From assembly GCA_016716965.1 (NCBI GenBank), contig JADJUP010000002.1:88167-152166 (forward strand): 64,000 nt of DNA, written 5' to 3'. The notes beneath the pieces are model-generated. The model was not told where the DNA came from. It did no database searches and saw only the letters and a list, made by a program, of their open reading frames with translations. The position numbers and the translations under genes were made by a program. Positions 43,445-52,148 of this stretch are shown piece by piece. The stretch is from Sulfuritalea sp. Lineage in GTDB: Bacteria; Pseudomonadota; Gammaproteobacteria; Burkholderiales; Rhodocyclaceae. The stretch's first letter is position 1; every line of letters starts with the position of its first letter.

Positions 43445-44950
43445 TCAATCGCTGGACTCGCTCGATGGCTTGTCCAAGTCGCCCGAGTAGTTCTTTAGCA
43501 TGCGCATGTGCTTCTCAAGGTCGACGTCTGCCACCCATCCATATGCTTTCAGATGGGCTTGACTGACATTGGACCGCGTCACAGGCCATCTGAATGCTGC
43601 GAGTAGCATTCGTTCCACTAGGACTTGATGATTATCCTCGGCGTACATCAGCGCCTCAAAAGCTGCCCGGTCATATGTATCTCCATGACTGAGCTTGTTT
43701 CGTATGTTGTTCAAACTCGCCGCGTGCCCAAACACGGGCCACAAATCATCCAGTTGAACCCCGAATCGCTTGCAGTAGGCGAAGAACGCATGGCGTAACG
43801 GAACTCGCCGTAGTCCACCGACAGTGTCAATGATCATGTTTCGACGCAAGTCATCGCGAATCGCGGAGTGGCTGTCAATAAGCGATCTAACGTCGCGACT
43901 GAAGGCTTTCCAACTTCTGCTCTCCGGAATCGTGTACTCGAAGTCCGCATTTCTCCTGAACCACAAGATCGTTGACTCAAGCGCGGAAAATAACGACAAG
44001 TATCGACTTTCCAGGGTCTTATTAGGACTCGGTAACACTCTGTACAGCGCGTCGCGAAGAAGTGCGCGTGCCTGCTCGGGGAGTGAGCCATAACGTTTCA
44101 GAGTCCCCTTGAAAAAGGAAGAGAACTCTCTCGAATCGATCAGTACGTCATGGATACTCGGCTCAGGCTTCTGCTCTGGAACGCTGATGTTTCCGGCGAA
44201 ACACTTAACGAGATGCATGTTGTCTACCGCATGCCACGTCGGAGCGATGGTCCGTTGTCGAGCGGCGAATGATGCAATCAATAGGCATTCCTCCACCAAA
44301 TGCCGTATTTCCGGATCCTTCGCAATAAGACTCTCCGCCGGAAGACTCAGTCTTGTTTCGGCGACCAAGCGGTCGCGCACGATGCTCTCGCGCGGTTGTG
44401 ATTGGCTCTTTTGCTCATGGTAGTGCCTAGTGAAGCGCAATCGCCCGACGCCATAAACGTCTATGCGTTGAGTCCTTATCGTGCGGACCTTGCGGCTTCC
44501 CGTATACGATGTTTCGATGATTTGAATCGGATCGAGTAGCTGGTTCTCGCTGATCTCGAAATGCAAGTACGTGGTGGCCTGCTCCGATGAGGCTGCGCTA
44601 TTCAGCGACGTAATTGCAATGAGTTTCTCCGGTAGCGCCACGCCGGTGATTACAGGTGGTTCGGTGCCCGATATGAATTTGCTAGAGACCCTCTGGAACC
44701 AGACGCCTTGCGCTGAAATCATCACGGAAGGTTTCTTGTCAAAGCTATAAATCGTGCCGTCGAGCTCGTAAGGACCTTGAATCAAACTGGAATGTCCTCG
44801 ATCTCTTGAGGTGAAGCGAACCAGCGGCTTGTCGTTTGAGCCAGCTGGCAACCAGATTTCGCATGGAACAGTGGCCACATGTTTCGCCCCGTTCTTTACG
44901 TCGAGCGCCAGTTCATAGTCCGGCTTTCTGTCTGGAGCGGCAAGAGGCAT
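43445..44950 (-). CDS. HEPN-domain protein, ApeA-like candidate defence ribonuclease
   Basis: A protein of 501 residues (515 if the TTG at 44990-44992 is used; the ATG at 44948-44950 has AAGGA upstream). The N-terminal half is beta-rich (ELALDVKNGAKHVATVPCEI, RFTSRDRGHSSLIQGPYELD). The C-terminal half is helical and ends with the HEPN catalytic motif RNKLSH (RNxxxH) in SLNNIRNKLSHGDTYDRAAF, the hallmark of metal-independent RNases in toxin and abortive-infection systems. The layout resembles ApeA-type HEPN defence proteins. Base composition is clearly lower in GC than the neighbours, indicating transfer. It is divergent from the STAND gene. Confidence 0.75.
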   Translation of the reverse strand: MPLAAPDRKPDYELALDVKNGAKHVATVPCEIWLPAGSNDKPLVRFTSRDRGHSSLIQGPYELDGTIYSFDKKPSVMISAQGVWFQRVSSKFISGTEPPVITGVALPEKLIAITSLNSAASSEQATTYLHFEISENQLLDPIQIIETSYTGSRKVRTIRTQRIDVYGVGRLRFTRHYHEQKSQSQPRESIVRDRLVAETRLSLPAESLIAKDPEIRHLVEECLLIASFAARQRTIAPTWHAVDNMHLVKCFAGNISVPEQKPEPSIHDVLIDSREFSSFFKGTLKRYGSLPEQARALLRDALYRVLPSPNKTLESRYLSLFSALESTILWFRRNADFEYTIPESRSWKAFSRDVRSLIDSHSAIRDDLRRNMIIDTVGGLRRVPLRHAFFAYCKRFGVQLDDLWPVFGHAASLNNIRNKLSHGDTYDRAAFEALMYAEDNHQVLVERMLLAAFRWPVTRSNVSQAHLKAYGWVADVDLEKHMRMLKNYSGDLDKPSSESSD

Positions 44951-44992
44951 CAGAGTTCGTTCCTTCTCGGGTGAGTGTTTCAATTCTGCCAA

Positions 44993-45360
44993 TTTGCCGC
45001 CGTGGGTTCGCCAATGCTGCTTCGCTTGCTCACGTACGAGTTGTCCTACATCCGCTATTCGGTCCTTAGTTACGGAGTCCCTAACATACTATGAACTAGA
45101 CTGCCTCTGTCATCGATTGTGAATGCTATCTGGACAGCCGGCTAACCTGCGATTGAACCGCCCTTGCTTGAAGACAGAGGTGCGAAACCTTATGGGAAGA
45201 AAATAATGCAGGTCGCGCGTATGCAACCGTCTATTTCAACACTGGAAGGACGCAGGAAGTTCAATGAGGCAATCGGAGTTGCCATGTCATTGACTTAATC
45301 CGGTGTTTGGGGCAGTTTGTGAGGTAGATACAGCCAACCAACATCCTCTCTCAACCCCCA
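44993..45360. other. Divergent 368-bp intergenic region between the HEPN and STAND genes
   Basis: No credible gene is visible here. The region is A/T-richer than the chromosome average and must hold the promoters of both divergent genes. TTGACT at about 45290 with a weak downstream -10 is the only candidate I see for the STAND gene, and the STAND ATG at 45361 lacks a clear ribosome site. Confidence 0.5.
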
Positions 45361-47661
45361 ATGGCCGACTACGATTTTCATCAGCTTTCTCCATCCGACT
45401 TCGAAGAAATGTGTCGGGATCTGCTCGAAGTGGATTTCGGTCTGAAGCTCGAGAGCTTCAAGACGGGGAAAGACGACGGCATTGATTTCCGTTATGTCGC
45501 GCTTGGCGTACTGGTGATTGTTCAGTGCAAGCACTACCAGCGGACAGGGCTGCCAGGGCTGCTCCGTGACCTGCGCAAGGAAGTCGCTAAAGTACGCGCG
45601 CTAAGTCCTACGCGGTACATTGTTGTCACGTCGGTGGCCTTATCTCCACAGAACAAGAATGAGATCGTTGCCATTATTGGTGCGGACGTCCTTCAGACGA
45701 GCGACGTACTCGGGCAGAACGATCTCAATGCTGCGCTAGGGCGACACGAGAAGATTGAGCAAAATCATTACAAGCTGTGGCTGGCGAGCCGTGCGGTTCT
45801 CGATAGAGTTCTTCATAACGCAGTGGCAACGAAAAGCGACTTTAAGGTCAAGAAGGTTTACGCCGATCTCCCACGTTACGTCCCTAGCAGCGCATTTTCC
45901 CAGGCGCTGAAGATTCTCCAAGAAGAGAGAGTCGTGATTATTTCAGGCTTGCCCGGCGTCGGTAAGACTACCTTGGCAAACTTACTGCTCTACGAGCATT
46001 TGGAAAAAGGGTACCAAGCGGTCGTCATTGGGCGAGACATTCGAGATGGGGAGGAGCGTTTCCAAGAAAGAGGGCCGCAGATCTTCTACTACGATGATTT
46101 CCTCGGTGCGACCTTCCTTGGCGGGCACGGATTGGCGTTCGTCAAGGACGAAGACCGAATGCTGGTCGAATTTGTGGCTATGGTCCGCAGTTCAAAGTCG
46201 GCGAGGTTAATCCTAACGACCCGCGAACACATCTTGAACCAAGCTATTGAGAAATCCGAACTCATAAGGCATTCGGATATAGCGGCCCACAAGGTTGTTC
46301 TCGAAATGTCGAATTACACGTCTGGTCAGCGCGCCAGAATCCTTTACAACCATCTCTACTTCAGCAAGCTGCCTAGTGAGTACCAAGACGAGTTGTTAAA
46401 GGGCGACTTCTATCTTCAAATTATCAAGCACCAGAAATTCAATCCAAGATTGATTGAATGGCTATCGTCATATCATCGAGTGCAAACGATAGAAGTGACG
46501 AGGTATAGGCAGTTCGTATCTGACCTGTTGGCTAATCCCGCCGAAATCTGGCGGCATGCCTACGAGAATCAAACTACCGATGCGGGCAGAACCCTGCTGC
46601 TCGTCTTGTTTTCTTTGGACGGGCAGGCACATATTGGTACGTTAGAGAGAGCGTTTCTCACGCTGCACGAGGAACGTGGAAGGCGGTACGGATTCGAGCG
46701 CCATGCAGACGACTTTAGGTTGGCACTGCGAGAGCTGGCAGGCGCGTTCATAACGCCCATCACCGCACACACTATTCGAGTTCTCGATCCATCCGTACTC
46801 GATTTGCTTAACGTAATCGTTCGCAGCGCACCCGCTAACGCCATTGATCTGGTTCGTGGTGCCTACCGCATGGATCAGATCGCAAGTCTTTGGTCGTTCG
46901 CCAATTCGAGACAGAGTGAGTCCGTTCTTGCTGTATTGCGCCAAGACGCCGATGTTCTTGCTGCGGGCATCGAGCGGCTGCTATTCGTACCGCGCGGAGT
47001 GAAGCAGAGCGACGGATCATTCGCGTTTTTTGGGATGACGGTCGAGAAGCGGTTATCCCTATTGATTGATATCGGCGAAAAGTTTCGACATCCGAGTTTC
47101 GTCGCTCTCATCGAACGCTGTCTTGCTCACTTCAAGGAAGCCCGGAAGACGGATGGTGTGAACATTGGAGACGGTACGATGGCGTTACGCTCGTATCGAT
47201 GGGGCGAGTGGGCCGATCTAGAGTCGCTATATCCGCTCGTTATCGAAGTCCGCGACTTAATCTTGGAAGACGCGAGCGGGGGATGCGAATTGGAGGACTT
47301 GCGAGAACTGGTTGCAGTCTTGAGCACGGACGAACTTGCAGAGCCGAACGTTGCCGCCGCACTGCACGAAGCTTTTGAAGCATATAGAACGAATCGTTTT
47401 AGAAGCGAGGTACATGGTCTTCAGTCTTCCGCTCAGTTCGAACGCCTAATTTCTGATCTCTCTGAAGTTGGCCAGGCATTGCAGGTGGACGTCAGCCTCG
47501 AAGAAGAGATTGCACGAGATGTATCTGCCGACTTCGAAGAAAGCGAGTCCGCTTATCAAGATCATCTTCAGGACGAGTGGAAGGGGCGACATTTTGAGCA
47601 GCGCGCTGATGATGCCGCAATCAGGGAATTGTTCAGCTCGCTCCGACAGGACAGAAAATAG
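45361..47661 (+). CDS. Mrr-type endonuclease fused to a STAND NTPase (antiviral Avs-like)
   Basis: A 766-residue fusion. Residues 1-125 are a restriction-endonuclease-fold (Mrr_cat) domain with SPSDFEEMC, then Asp42 in DDGIDFRY and Gln55-x-Lys57 in VIVQCKHYQ. Residues 165-400 are a P-loop STAND ATPase: Walker A ISGLPGVGKTTLAN (196-203), Walker B IFYYDDFLG (241-249) and sensor RLILTTREHIL, the nSTAND3 pattern. The C-terminal 350 residues are helical and likely sense a phage protein. Known biology: STAND proteins with N-terminal nucleases (Avs) cleave DNA on sensing phage components. Low GC and the HEPN and TA neighbours support a defence island. Confidence 0.82.
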   Translation: MADYDFHQLSPSDFEEMCRDLLEVDFGLKLESFKTGKDDGIDFRYVALGVLVIVQCKHYQRTGLPGLLRDLRKEVAKVRALSPTRYIVVTSVALSPQNKNEIVAIIGADVLQTSDVLGQNDLNAALGRHEKIEQNHYKLWLASRAVLDRVLHNAVATKSDFKVKKVYADLPRYVPSSAFSQALKILQEERVVIISGLPGVGKTTLANLLLYEHLEKGYQAVVIGRDIRDGEERFQERGPQIFYYDDFLGATFLGGHGLAFVKDEDRMLVEFVAMVRSSKSARLILTTREHILNQAIEKSELIRHSDIAAHKVVLEMSNYTSGQRARILYNHLYFSKLPSEYQDELLKGDFYLQIIKHQKFNPRLIEWLSSYHRVQTIEVTRYRQFVSDLLANPAEIWRHAYENQTTDAGRTLLLVLFSLDGQAHIGTLERAFLTLHEERGRRYGFERHADDFRLALRELAGAFITPITAHTIRVLDPSVLDLLNVIVRSAPANAIDLVRGAYRMDQIASLWSFANSRQSESVLAVLRQDADVLAAGIERLLFVPRGVKQSDGSFAFFGMTVEKRLSLLIDIGEKFRHPSFVALIERCLAHFKEARKTDGVNIGDGTMALRSYRWGEWADLESLYPLVIEVRDLILEDASGGCELEDLRELVAVLSTDELAEPNVAAALHEAFEAYRTNRFRSEVHGLQSSAQFERLISDLSEVGQALQVDVSLEEEIARDVSADFEESESAYQDHLQDEWKGRHFEQRADDAAIRELFSSLRQDRK

Positions 47662-47879
47662 CGCCAATACTAGAAAGCTAAAAAGGGACCTTCAGCAAAT
47701 CCTTGAATTGGAGGTCCCGTTTAGGGATGGAGGCGACGGAAGGACGGTAACGTGCCAGCCGCCCGGGGTTACCGGTGGCTTGGTTTGACAGGTTAAGCTG
47801 GTTTCAGCGCAGACTGTCCGCGGCCTGCGCGTCGCGCACGCCGATCGCACGATCTACGCGCTTTGCAACGGAGGAAGAG

Positions 47880-48731
47880 GTGACATCGATTTCCTGGATG
47901 AGCAGAATTGTGGCCGACGCAGAGTTCTCGGGCTTGCATGGGTGCCCCGCAGTAGGGGGCTACGGCGCTCTCGTGTCGGTCAACTTCAGCGTCAAGAACT
48001 GGGATTTGGACAAGCCCGCTCCGCAGGTCGAACTTGCACATGCGCCCATTAAGACCAACGGTAATCGGCTCGTCGGGTTCGCGGTTCCGGAGACAGTCAT
48101 TCCGTTCACAGCTGGTCGCTACGCCCAATCGATAGGAACCCTGTTTCAGTTGGTTCTGAGTAATTCGGCGATCGAAGAACTCGAACGCATTCGGAACGGA
48201 GGCGATATCGCACTCACACTCGGACTGCGTGGCCTTGTCACGTGCGCAGGCGACGCGCAACGCATTCACGACGACGTTACGTGCAGGATCAATCAGTCCG
48301 AATGGCTGAAATTCCTTGACGTATGTGGATACGGCCCCACCTTGCTGTTCGAGATTCCACTTCCGCTCGACGCCGCCGTTCCCGTGACAAACGCACAGAA
48401 GGAATTGTCCCGGGCGCGACAGCATCTGCTGCAAGGACATTACCAGGAAGTCGTTGCCGCCTGCCGGCTTGTGCTCGAATCGCTTACGGAGCAACTGCAG
48501 GAAGGTGAAGAACTTGAATCAGCGAAGAAACTACGGGGTGACGACAGGAATGCAATGACCACGCTCCAGCGGGAACTGATGATACGGCAGGCCGCGATCA
48601 ACTATGCCCACGTCGCCCATCATCCGAACGGCAGCACAGATCCGCTCTTCGATCGCTCCAATGCGATCATGCTGCTGGGAATTGCGGCGTCCCTCGTTGC
48701 GAATGGTCTGCGCCGGTCAGGTCCCGTTTGA
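47880..48731 (+). CDS. Beta-domain plus HEPN-like C-terminal domain, hypothetical
   Basis: A 283-residue protein I do not recognise as a named family. The first 175 residues are beta-rich (GALVSVNFSVKNWDLDKPAP, GDIALTLGLRGLVTCAGDAQ, WLKFLDVCGYGPTLLFEIPL). The rest is helical and resembles an HEPN-type bundle (ARQHLLQGHYQEVVAACRLV, then INYAHVAHHPNG), but without the full RNxxxH motif, so it may be inactive. The GTG at 47880 has GGAGG 5 bases upstream; ATG at 47898 is an alternative. It is downstream of the STAND gene on the same strand with a 218-bp gap. Confidence 0.6.
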   Translation: MTSISWMSRIVADAEFSGLHGCPAVGGYGALVSVNFSVKNWDLDKPAPQVELAHAPIKTNGNRLVGFAVPETVIPFTAGRYAQSIGTLFQLVLSNSAIEELERIRNGGDIALTLGLRGLVTCAGDAQRIHDDVTCRINQSEWLKFLDVCGYGPTLLFEIPLPLDAAVPVTNAQKELSRARQHLLQGHYQEVVAACRLVLESLTEQLQEGEELESAKKLRGDDRNAMTTLQRELMIRQAAINYAHVAHHPNGSTDPLFDRSNAIMLLGIAASLVANGLRRSGPV

Positions 48732-49164
48732 GGTGCGCGCGAACTCTTCGATGAATAACTGGCGGGCTCCTTTTGACTCCAGGGACAGCGCCGAAAATCG
48801 TGGCACCACTATTGTTTCTTTAAACAATTCGTGGCTTTCGATGTGATGAGCAGCGCGCGCAGAGCGCAGAGCGAGGCACGATAAGCGGCCACTCGGATGC
48901 ACGGCCCCTGATCTTTTCGCTCGGAATTGACGAATGGCGGCAATCCGCATTGTTGCTGCCGCTCAGCCAGCATGCCTCGAATGGCCGTTCAGGCCGAGCA
49001 ACCGCCGTATCATCAACGCCGACTTTCATTGTCGGACAGCACGGCCGTCGTGTTCGAACTCCAGCTTCAGATCAGAGCCAATCGCAAGGGCAAGTCCCTG
49101 TCGAAATCGGTCATTAAGTGTGCCTTTATGGGGCTCGCCCCCGACCACCCATCAATCGGATCGA
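48732..49164. other. 433-bp gap with no recognisable gene
   Basis: I see no credible coding sequence, RNA or repeat unit here except a short GCGCAGAGCG run near 48855 and a fragment AACGCCGACTTTCATTG at 49017 that matches part of the dispersed-repeat core. It may hold remnants of an earlier insertion between the island genes and higA. Confidence 0.5.
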
Positions 49165-49476
49165 TCAGGCAGTCGCGTGTTGGAAGACTCGGATTCTCGG
49201 GGCGATTTTTTCCTGCAGTGTTCGCGACGCAATCCGCATGTCGTACTCCGTTTGCAGGTTCATCCAGAAACGGGGGTCCATTCCGAAAAACAGGCCCAGG
49301 CGAAGTGCGGTGTCTGCCGTGACCGGTCGCATGCCATTAACCAGTTCGCTGATGCGACTGGGGGATACGTCGATATCGGCCGCAAGCTGACGCGCCGAGA
49401 TGCCCATCGGCTTCATGAAGTCCTCCAGCAGAATTTCGCCGGGGTGGATTTCTTCAAGAAACTTGCCCATATCCAT
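49165..49476 (-). CDS. higA: HigA-family antitoxin (Xre HTH)
   Basis: A 103-residue antitoxin and autorepressor. It starts GKFLEEIHPGEILLEDFMKP, followed by an Xre helix-turn-helix (ISARQLAADIDVSPSRISEL then VNGMRP) and LGLFFGMDPRFWMNLQTEYD, a signature of HigA/VapI proteins. ATG 49474-49476 has GGAAGGA upstream. It lies 7 bases after higB, the inverted toxin-first order typical of higBA. Confidence 0.92.
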   Translation of the reverse strand: MDMGKFLEEIHPGEILLEDFMKPMGISARQLAADIDVSPSRISELVNGMRPVTADTALRLGLFFGMDPRFWMNLQTEYDMRIASRTLQEKIAPRIRVFQHATA

Positions 49477-49483
49477 TTCCTTC

Positions 49484-49762
49484 CTAGTGGTAGTCCACGA
49501 TTTCAACCTGATGCGCTCCGTCTTCCCGCCACACAAAGCACACACGCCATTGGTCATTGACGCGGATGCTGTGCTGCCCTTTACGATCACCTCTCAATGC
49601 CTCAAGCTGGTTGCCCGGGGGAACCCGCAACGTGGCCAGTTCGGTAGCGGCGTTAAGTTGCAGCAGCTTGCGACGCGCCACTCGTTCTATGTTCCGGAAC
49701 CGCGGTACGACTTGGCTGCTGAAGAGTGCTTTGGTATCGAGGCAAGCGAACGAATGGATCAT
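49484..49762 (-). CDS. higB: HigB-family toxin (RelE superfamily mRNase)
   Basis: A 92-residue RelE-like ribosome-dependent mRNA interferase. It starts MIHSFACLDTKALFSS and contains RFRNIERVARRKLLQLNAAT and the family end QHSIRVNDQWRVCFVWREDG...VEIVDYH, with the basic and aromatic residues expected for catalysis. It is encoded directly upstream of higA on the minus strand. Position at the right edge of the low-GC island suggests a role in island maintenance or phage defence. Confidence 0.93.
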   Translation of the reverse strand: MIHSFACLDTKALFSSQVVPRFRNIERVARRKLLQLNAATELATLRVPPGNQLEALRGDRKGQHSIRVNDQWRVCFVWREDGAHQVEIVDYH

Positions 49763-49882
49763 GGCCCATTGTGTTCCGTGTCACGGAATCTGTCAAGCAG
49801 GTCGCCGCTCACGAAGCAGGTAGGCATCTCGCCGACGCCAAGAGTTCCCGAAGGCGACCCGAAGGTAGTGCAGAGCAAGCAG

Positions 49883-49932
49883 AGCGCTGGCGCTGGCACT
49901 TCGGCAATCGGGGCTCCTCGCGGCGCCCCGAT
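49883..49932 (-). repeat. Composite dispersed repeat at the right edge of the low-GC island
   Basis: In the minus sense a hairpin ATCGGGGC-(10 nt)-GCCCCGAT (49907-49932) precedes a diverged core. 49889-49928 matches 43231-43270 at 33 of 40 positions in the same orientation. It begins 5 bases past the FAH-gene stop (49938) and closes the island. Confidence 0.7.
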
Positions 49933-49937
49933 CCGGT

Positions 49938-50711
49938 TCAGGCCACCGCGCGATACTCGTTGGCGAGCTTGCCGATGCCCTCGATGATCACCTCGACGCT
50001 GCTGCCCGGCTTCATCGGCATGGCGCCGAGCGAGGTGCCGCAGAGGATCACGTCGCCGGGCTCGAGCGTCATGTCCTGCGAGATCAGCGAGACCAGTTGC
50101 GCCGGGCTGAAGATCATGTCGGCGAAGGGATAGCGCTGGCGTTCGCGCCCGTTGAGCAGGGTCACCAGCTCGCCGCCGGCCGGGTCGAAGTCGGTTTCGA
50201 TCACCGGGCCGAAGACGCCGAAGGTGTCGAAGCTCTTGGCCCGCGTCCATTGCGCGAAGCTGGCATCGCGGTTGAGCAGTTCCAGTGCGGTGACGTCGTT
50301 GGCGCAAGAGTAGCCAAAGATGTGGGCCGGCGCGTCATCGACGCTGACCGCCTTGGCCCTGCGGCCGATCACCACCGCCAGCTCGCCCTCGTAGATCACG
50401 CGACCGTCGTAGCTCGCGGGCTGAAGCACCGCTTGCCCATGGGCGCAGTAGCTGTTGGCACCCTTGATGAAATACAGGGGCTCGGGCGGGATGGCGTTGC
50501 CGTTCTTTTCGGCAGCGGCGCGAAAGTTGTTCCACAGGCCGATCATCTTCGAGGGCCGGGTCGGCGTCAGCCATTCGATGGCGTCGACGGCGAACTCCTC
50601 TTCGCTGGCCTGCGTCTCGCCGAACATCTCGCCTTCATAGGCCTGCACTTTGTCGCCGGCGAGGACGCCGAAACGCTCCCTGCCGCCAGCGCGGAATCGC
50701 AACCACTTCAT
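49938..50711 (-). CDS. Fumarylacetoacetate hydrolase family protein
   Basis: A 257-residue FAH-fold enzyme, in a family that includes hydrolases, isomerases and decarboxylases of small oxo-acids. Family motifs: MIGLWNNFRAAAEKNG, YFIKGANSYCAHG, the metal-binding YEGELAVVIGRRAKAVSVDD with its ExE-like acids, FGYSCANDVTALELLNRDAS, and GDVILCGTSLGAMPMKPG. The GST gene lies 16 bases upstream on the same strand, suggesting co-transcription. The substrate is unknown; aromatic catabolism is common. Confidence 0.92.
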   Translation of the reverse strand: MKWLRFRAGGRERFGVLAGDKVQAYEGEMFGETQASEEEFAVDAIEWLTPTRPSKMIGLWNNFRAAAEKNGNAIPPEPLYFIKGANSYCAHGQAVLQPASYDGRVIYEGELAVVIGRRAKAVSVDDAPAHIFGYSCANDVTALELLNRDASFAQWTRAKSFDTFGVFGPVIETDFDPAGGELVTLLNGRERQRYPFADMIFSPAQLVSLISQDMTLEPGDVILCGTSLGAMPMKPGSSVEVIIEGIGKLANEYRAVA

Positions 50712-50727
50712 GCACTCGCTCCTTTGT

Positions 50728-51429
50728 TCAATTCGGTCGGACGGTACTCGCGTCCTGGCCGAACAGTATCTTTTTCTCGGCGTCGGTGATCACCGGCGCG
50801 GGATTGATTTTTTCGACCAGGGCATAGGCGCGCCTTGTCGCCGGCCGCTCGCGGATGGCGCCGAACCAGCGCTTGAGATGGGGGAAGTCGTCGAGGTTCT
50901 GCCCCTGCCGGCTGTGCGGCACGATCCACGGATAGCAGGCCATGTCGGCGATCGAATACGCACCGGCGACGAACTCGCGGTCGGCCAGGCGCTTGTTGAG
51001 CACGGCGTACAGGCGCGCGGTTTCCTTGGTATAGCGCTCGATGGCGTAGGGAACTTTCTCCGGCGCGTATTGCGTGAAGTGGTGGGTCTGCCCGGCCATC
51101 GGGCCGAGGCCGCCCATCTGCCAGAACAGCCACTGAAGTGTTTCGGCGCGCCCGCGCGGATCGGGGGCGATGAACCGCCCGCTCTTGTCGGCAAGGTAGA
51201 GCAGGATCGCGCCCGATTCAAACAAAGCGATCGGCGCGCCGCCGTCGGCCGGCGCCTGGTCGACGATGGCCGGGATGCGATTGTTGGGCGATATCTTGAG
51301 GAAGTCGGCGGCGAACTGCTCGCCCTTGCCGATGTTCACCGGCACGACGCGGTAGGGCAGGCCGGCTTCTTCGAGGAACAGGGTGATCTTGTGGCCGTTG
51401 GGGGTGGTCCAGTAGTAAAGGTCGATCAT
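50728..51429 (-). CDS. Glutathione S-transferase family protein (YfcG/GstB-like)
   Basis: A 233-residue GST of the Nu/YfcG type. The thioredoxin-like N-terminal domain starts IDLYYWTTPNGHKITLFLEE, with the TTPN segment that contacts glutathione, then NNRIPAIVDQ and LFESGAILLYLADKSGRF. The C-terminal helical domain has GGLGPMAGQTHHFTQYAPEK, typical of disulfide-bond reductase GSTs. The ATG at 51427-51429 has AAGGAGA upstream. It overlaps the SGNH hydrolase gene by 4 bp and precedes FAH in one operon. Confidence 0.93.
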   Translation of the reverse strand: MIDLYYWTTPNGHKITLFLEEAGLPYRVVPVNIGKGEQFAADFLKISPNNRIPAIVDQAPADGGAPIALFESGAILLYLADKSGRFIAPDPRGRAETLQWLFWQMGGLGPMAGQTHHFTQYAPEKVPYAIERYTKETARLYAVLNKRLADREFVAGAYSIADMACYPWIVPHSRQGQNLDDFPHLKRWFGAIRERPATRRAYALVEKINPAPVITDAEKKILFGQDASTVRPN

Positions 51430-52148
51430 GGTTTCTCCTTGTTGTATGTTTCGATCCGCCGCGCCGCCTCGCGCGCCCACAGTGCGTAGATCGGCGGCCC
51501 GGGATGAAAGCCGTCGCTTGCCATGGCGGAGACATCCATCATCTCATGGCCCAGGGCGAGGAACTCACATCCCGGCCGGCTCGCCGCGACTTCCGCCAGC
51601 ACGCGGTTGAAGTCGCGCGCACGGCTGCCGACATACCAGCGCAGCGGCTGCGGCAGCGCCGGAAAGCGGTGCATCGGCGGCAGGCCGCTGAGGACGATGT
51701 GGGTCGCGCCCAGGCGCGCGCGCAGCAGGTCGATCAGCTCCAGTTGCTGGCGACGCCAGGTGTCCAGCGCGCGCCGGCCGGTGACGTCATTGACTCCGAG
51801 CGAAGTGACCACCACGTCATACGCGGCCGGCGGCTCGCTCGTGAGGCGACGCAGGATGTCGCGCGTGGTCGCCCCGGTAAAGGCCAGCAGCTTCCAGTGC
51901 AGGCGAAAAGTCGGCGCCAGCGCCACGGCGAGTTGCCCCGCCAGCGCCGCCTCCTGGGTGTCGGCACCCACTCCGGCGGCTGCCGAGTCGCCGAGGATCA
52001 ACAGGCGCAGCGTCGGGCCATCACCGATGATCCCTTCGCGCTCGCCGGCAGGCTCCGGCAGCGTCGGCGCGGTACGCCGCAGGCGCTTGCCCTGGGCCAG
52101 CAGCACGGGGCCGAGCGCAAGCGTCGCCAAGGCATGGCGCAGGCTCAC
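51426..52148 (-). CDS. SGNH/GDSL hydrolase family protein
   Basis: A 240-residue lipase/esterase-like hydrolase. A hydrophobic start (LRHALATLALGPVLLAQG) may be a signal anchor. Block I LRLLILGDSAAAGVGAD contains the catalytic Ser, block III is TSLGVNDVTG, and block V SDGFHPGPPIYALWA has the catalytic Asp and His. The GTG at 52146-52148 overlaps the DUF2721 stop. The substrate is not predictable; TesA-like thioesterase or carbohydrate esterase are options. Confidence 0.9.
   Translation of the reverse strand: MSLRHALATLALGPVLLAQGKRLRRTAPTLPEPAGEREGIIGDGPTLRLLILGDSAAAGVGADTQEAALAGQLAVALAPTFRLHWKLLAFTGATTRDILRRLTSEPPAAYDVVVTSLGVNDVTGRRALDTWRRQQLELIDLLRARLGATHIVLSGLPPMHRFPALPQPLRWYVGSRARDFNRVLAEVAASRPGCEFLALGHEMMDVSAMASDGFHPGPPIYALWAREAARRIETYNKEKP

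Noticed and set aside
48927..49560. Plus-strand frames across the gap and higBA
   Set aside because: No domain, Ser/Arg-rich, and antisense to well-supported higA and higB.
49934..50307. Open frame joining the right-border repeat to an altered FAH frame
   Set aside because: The FAH gene has an intact frame ending at 49938; the alternative is an off-frame reading.
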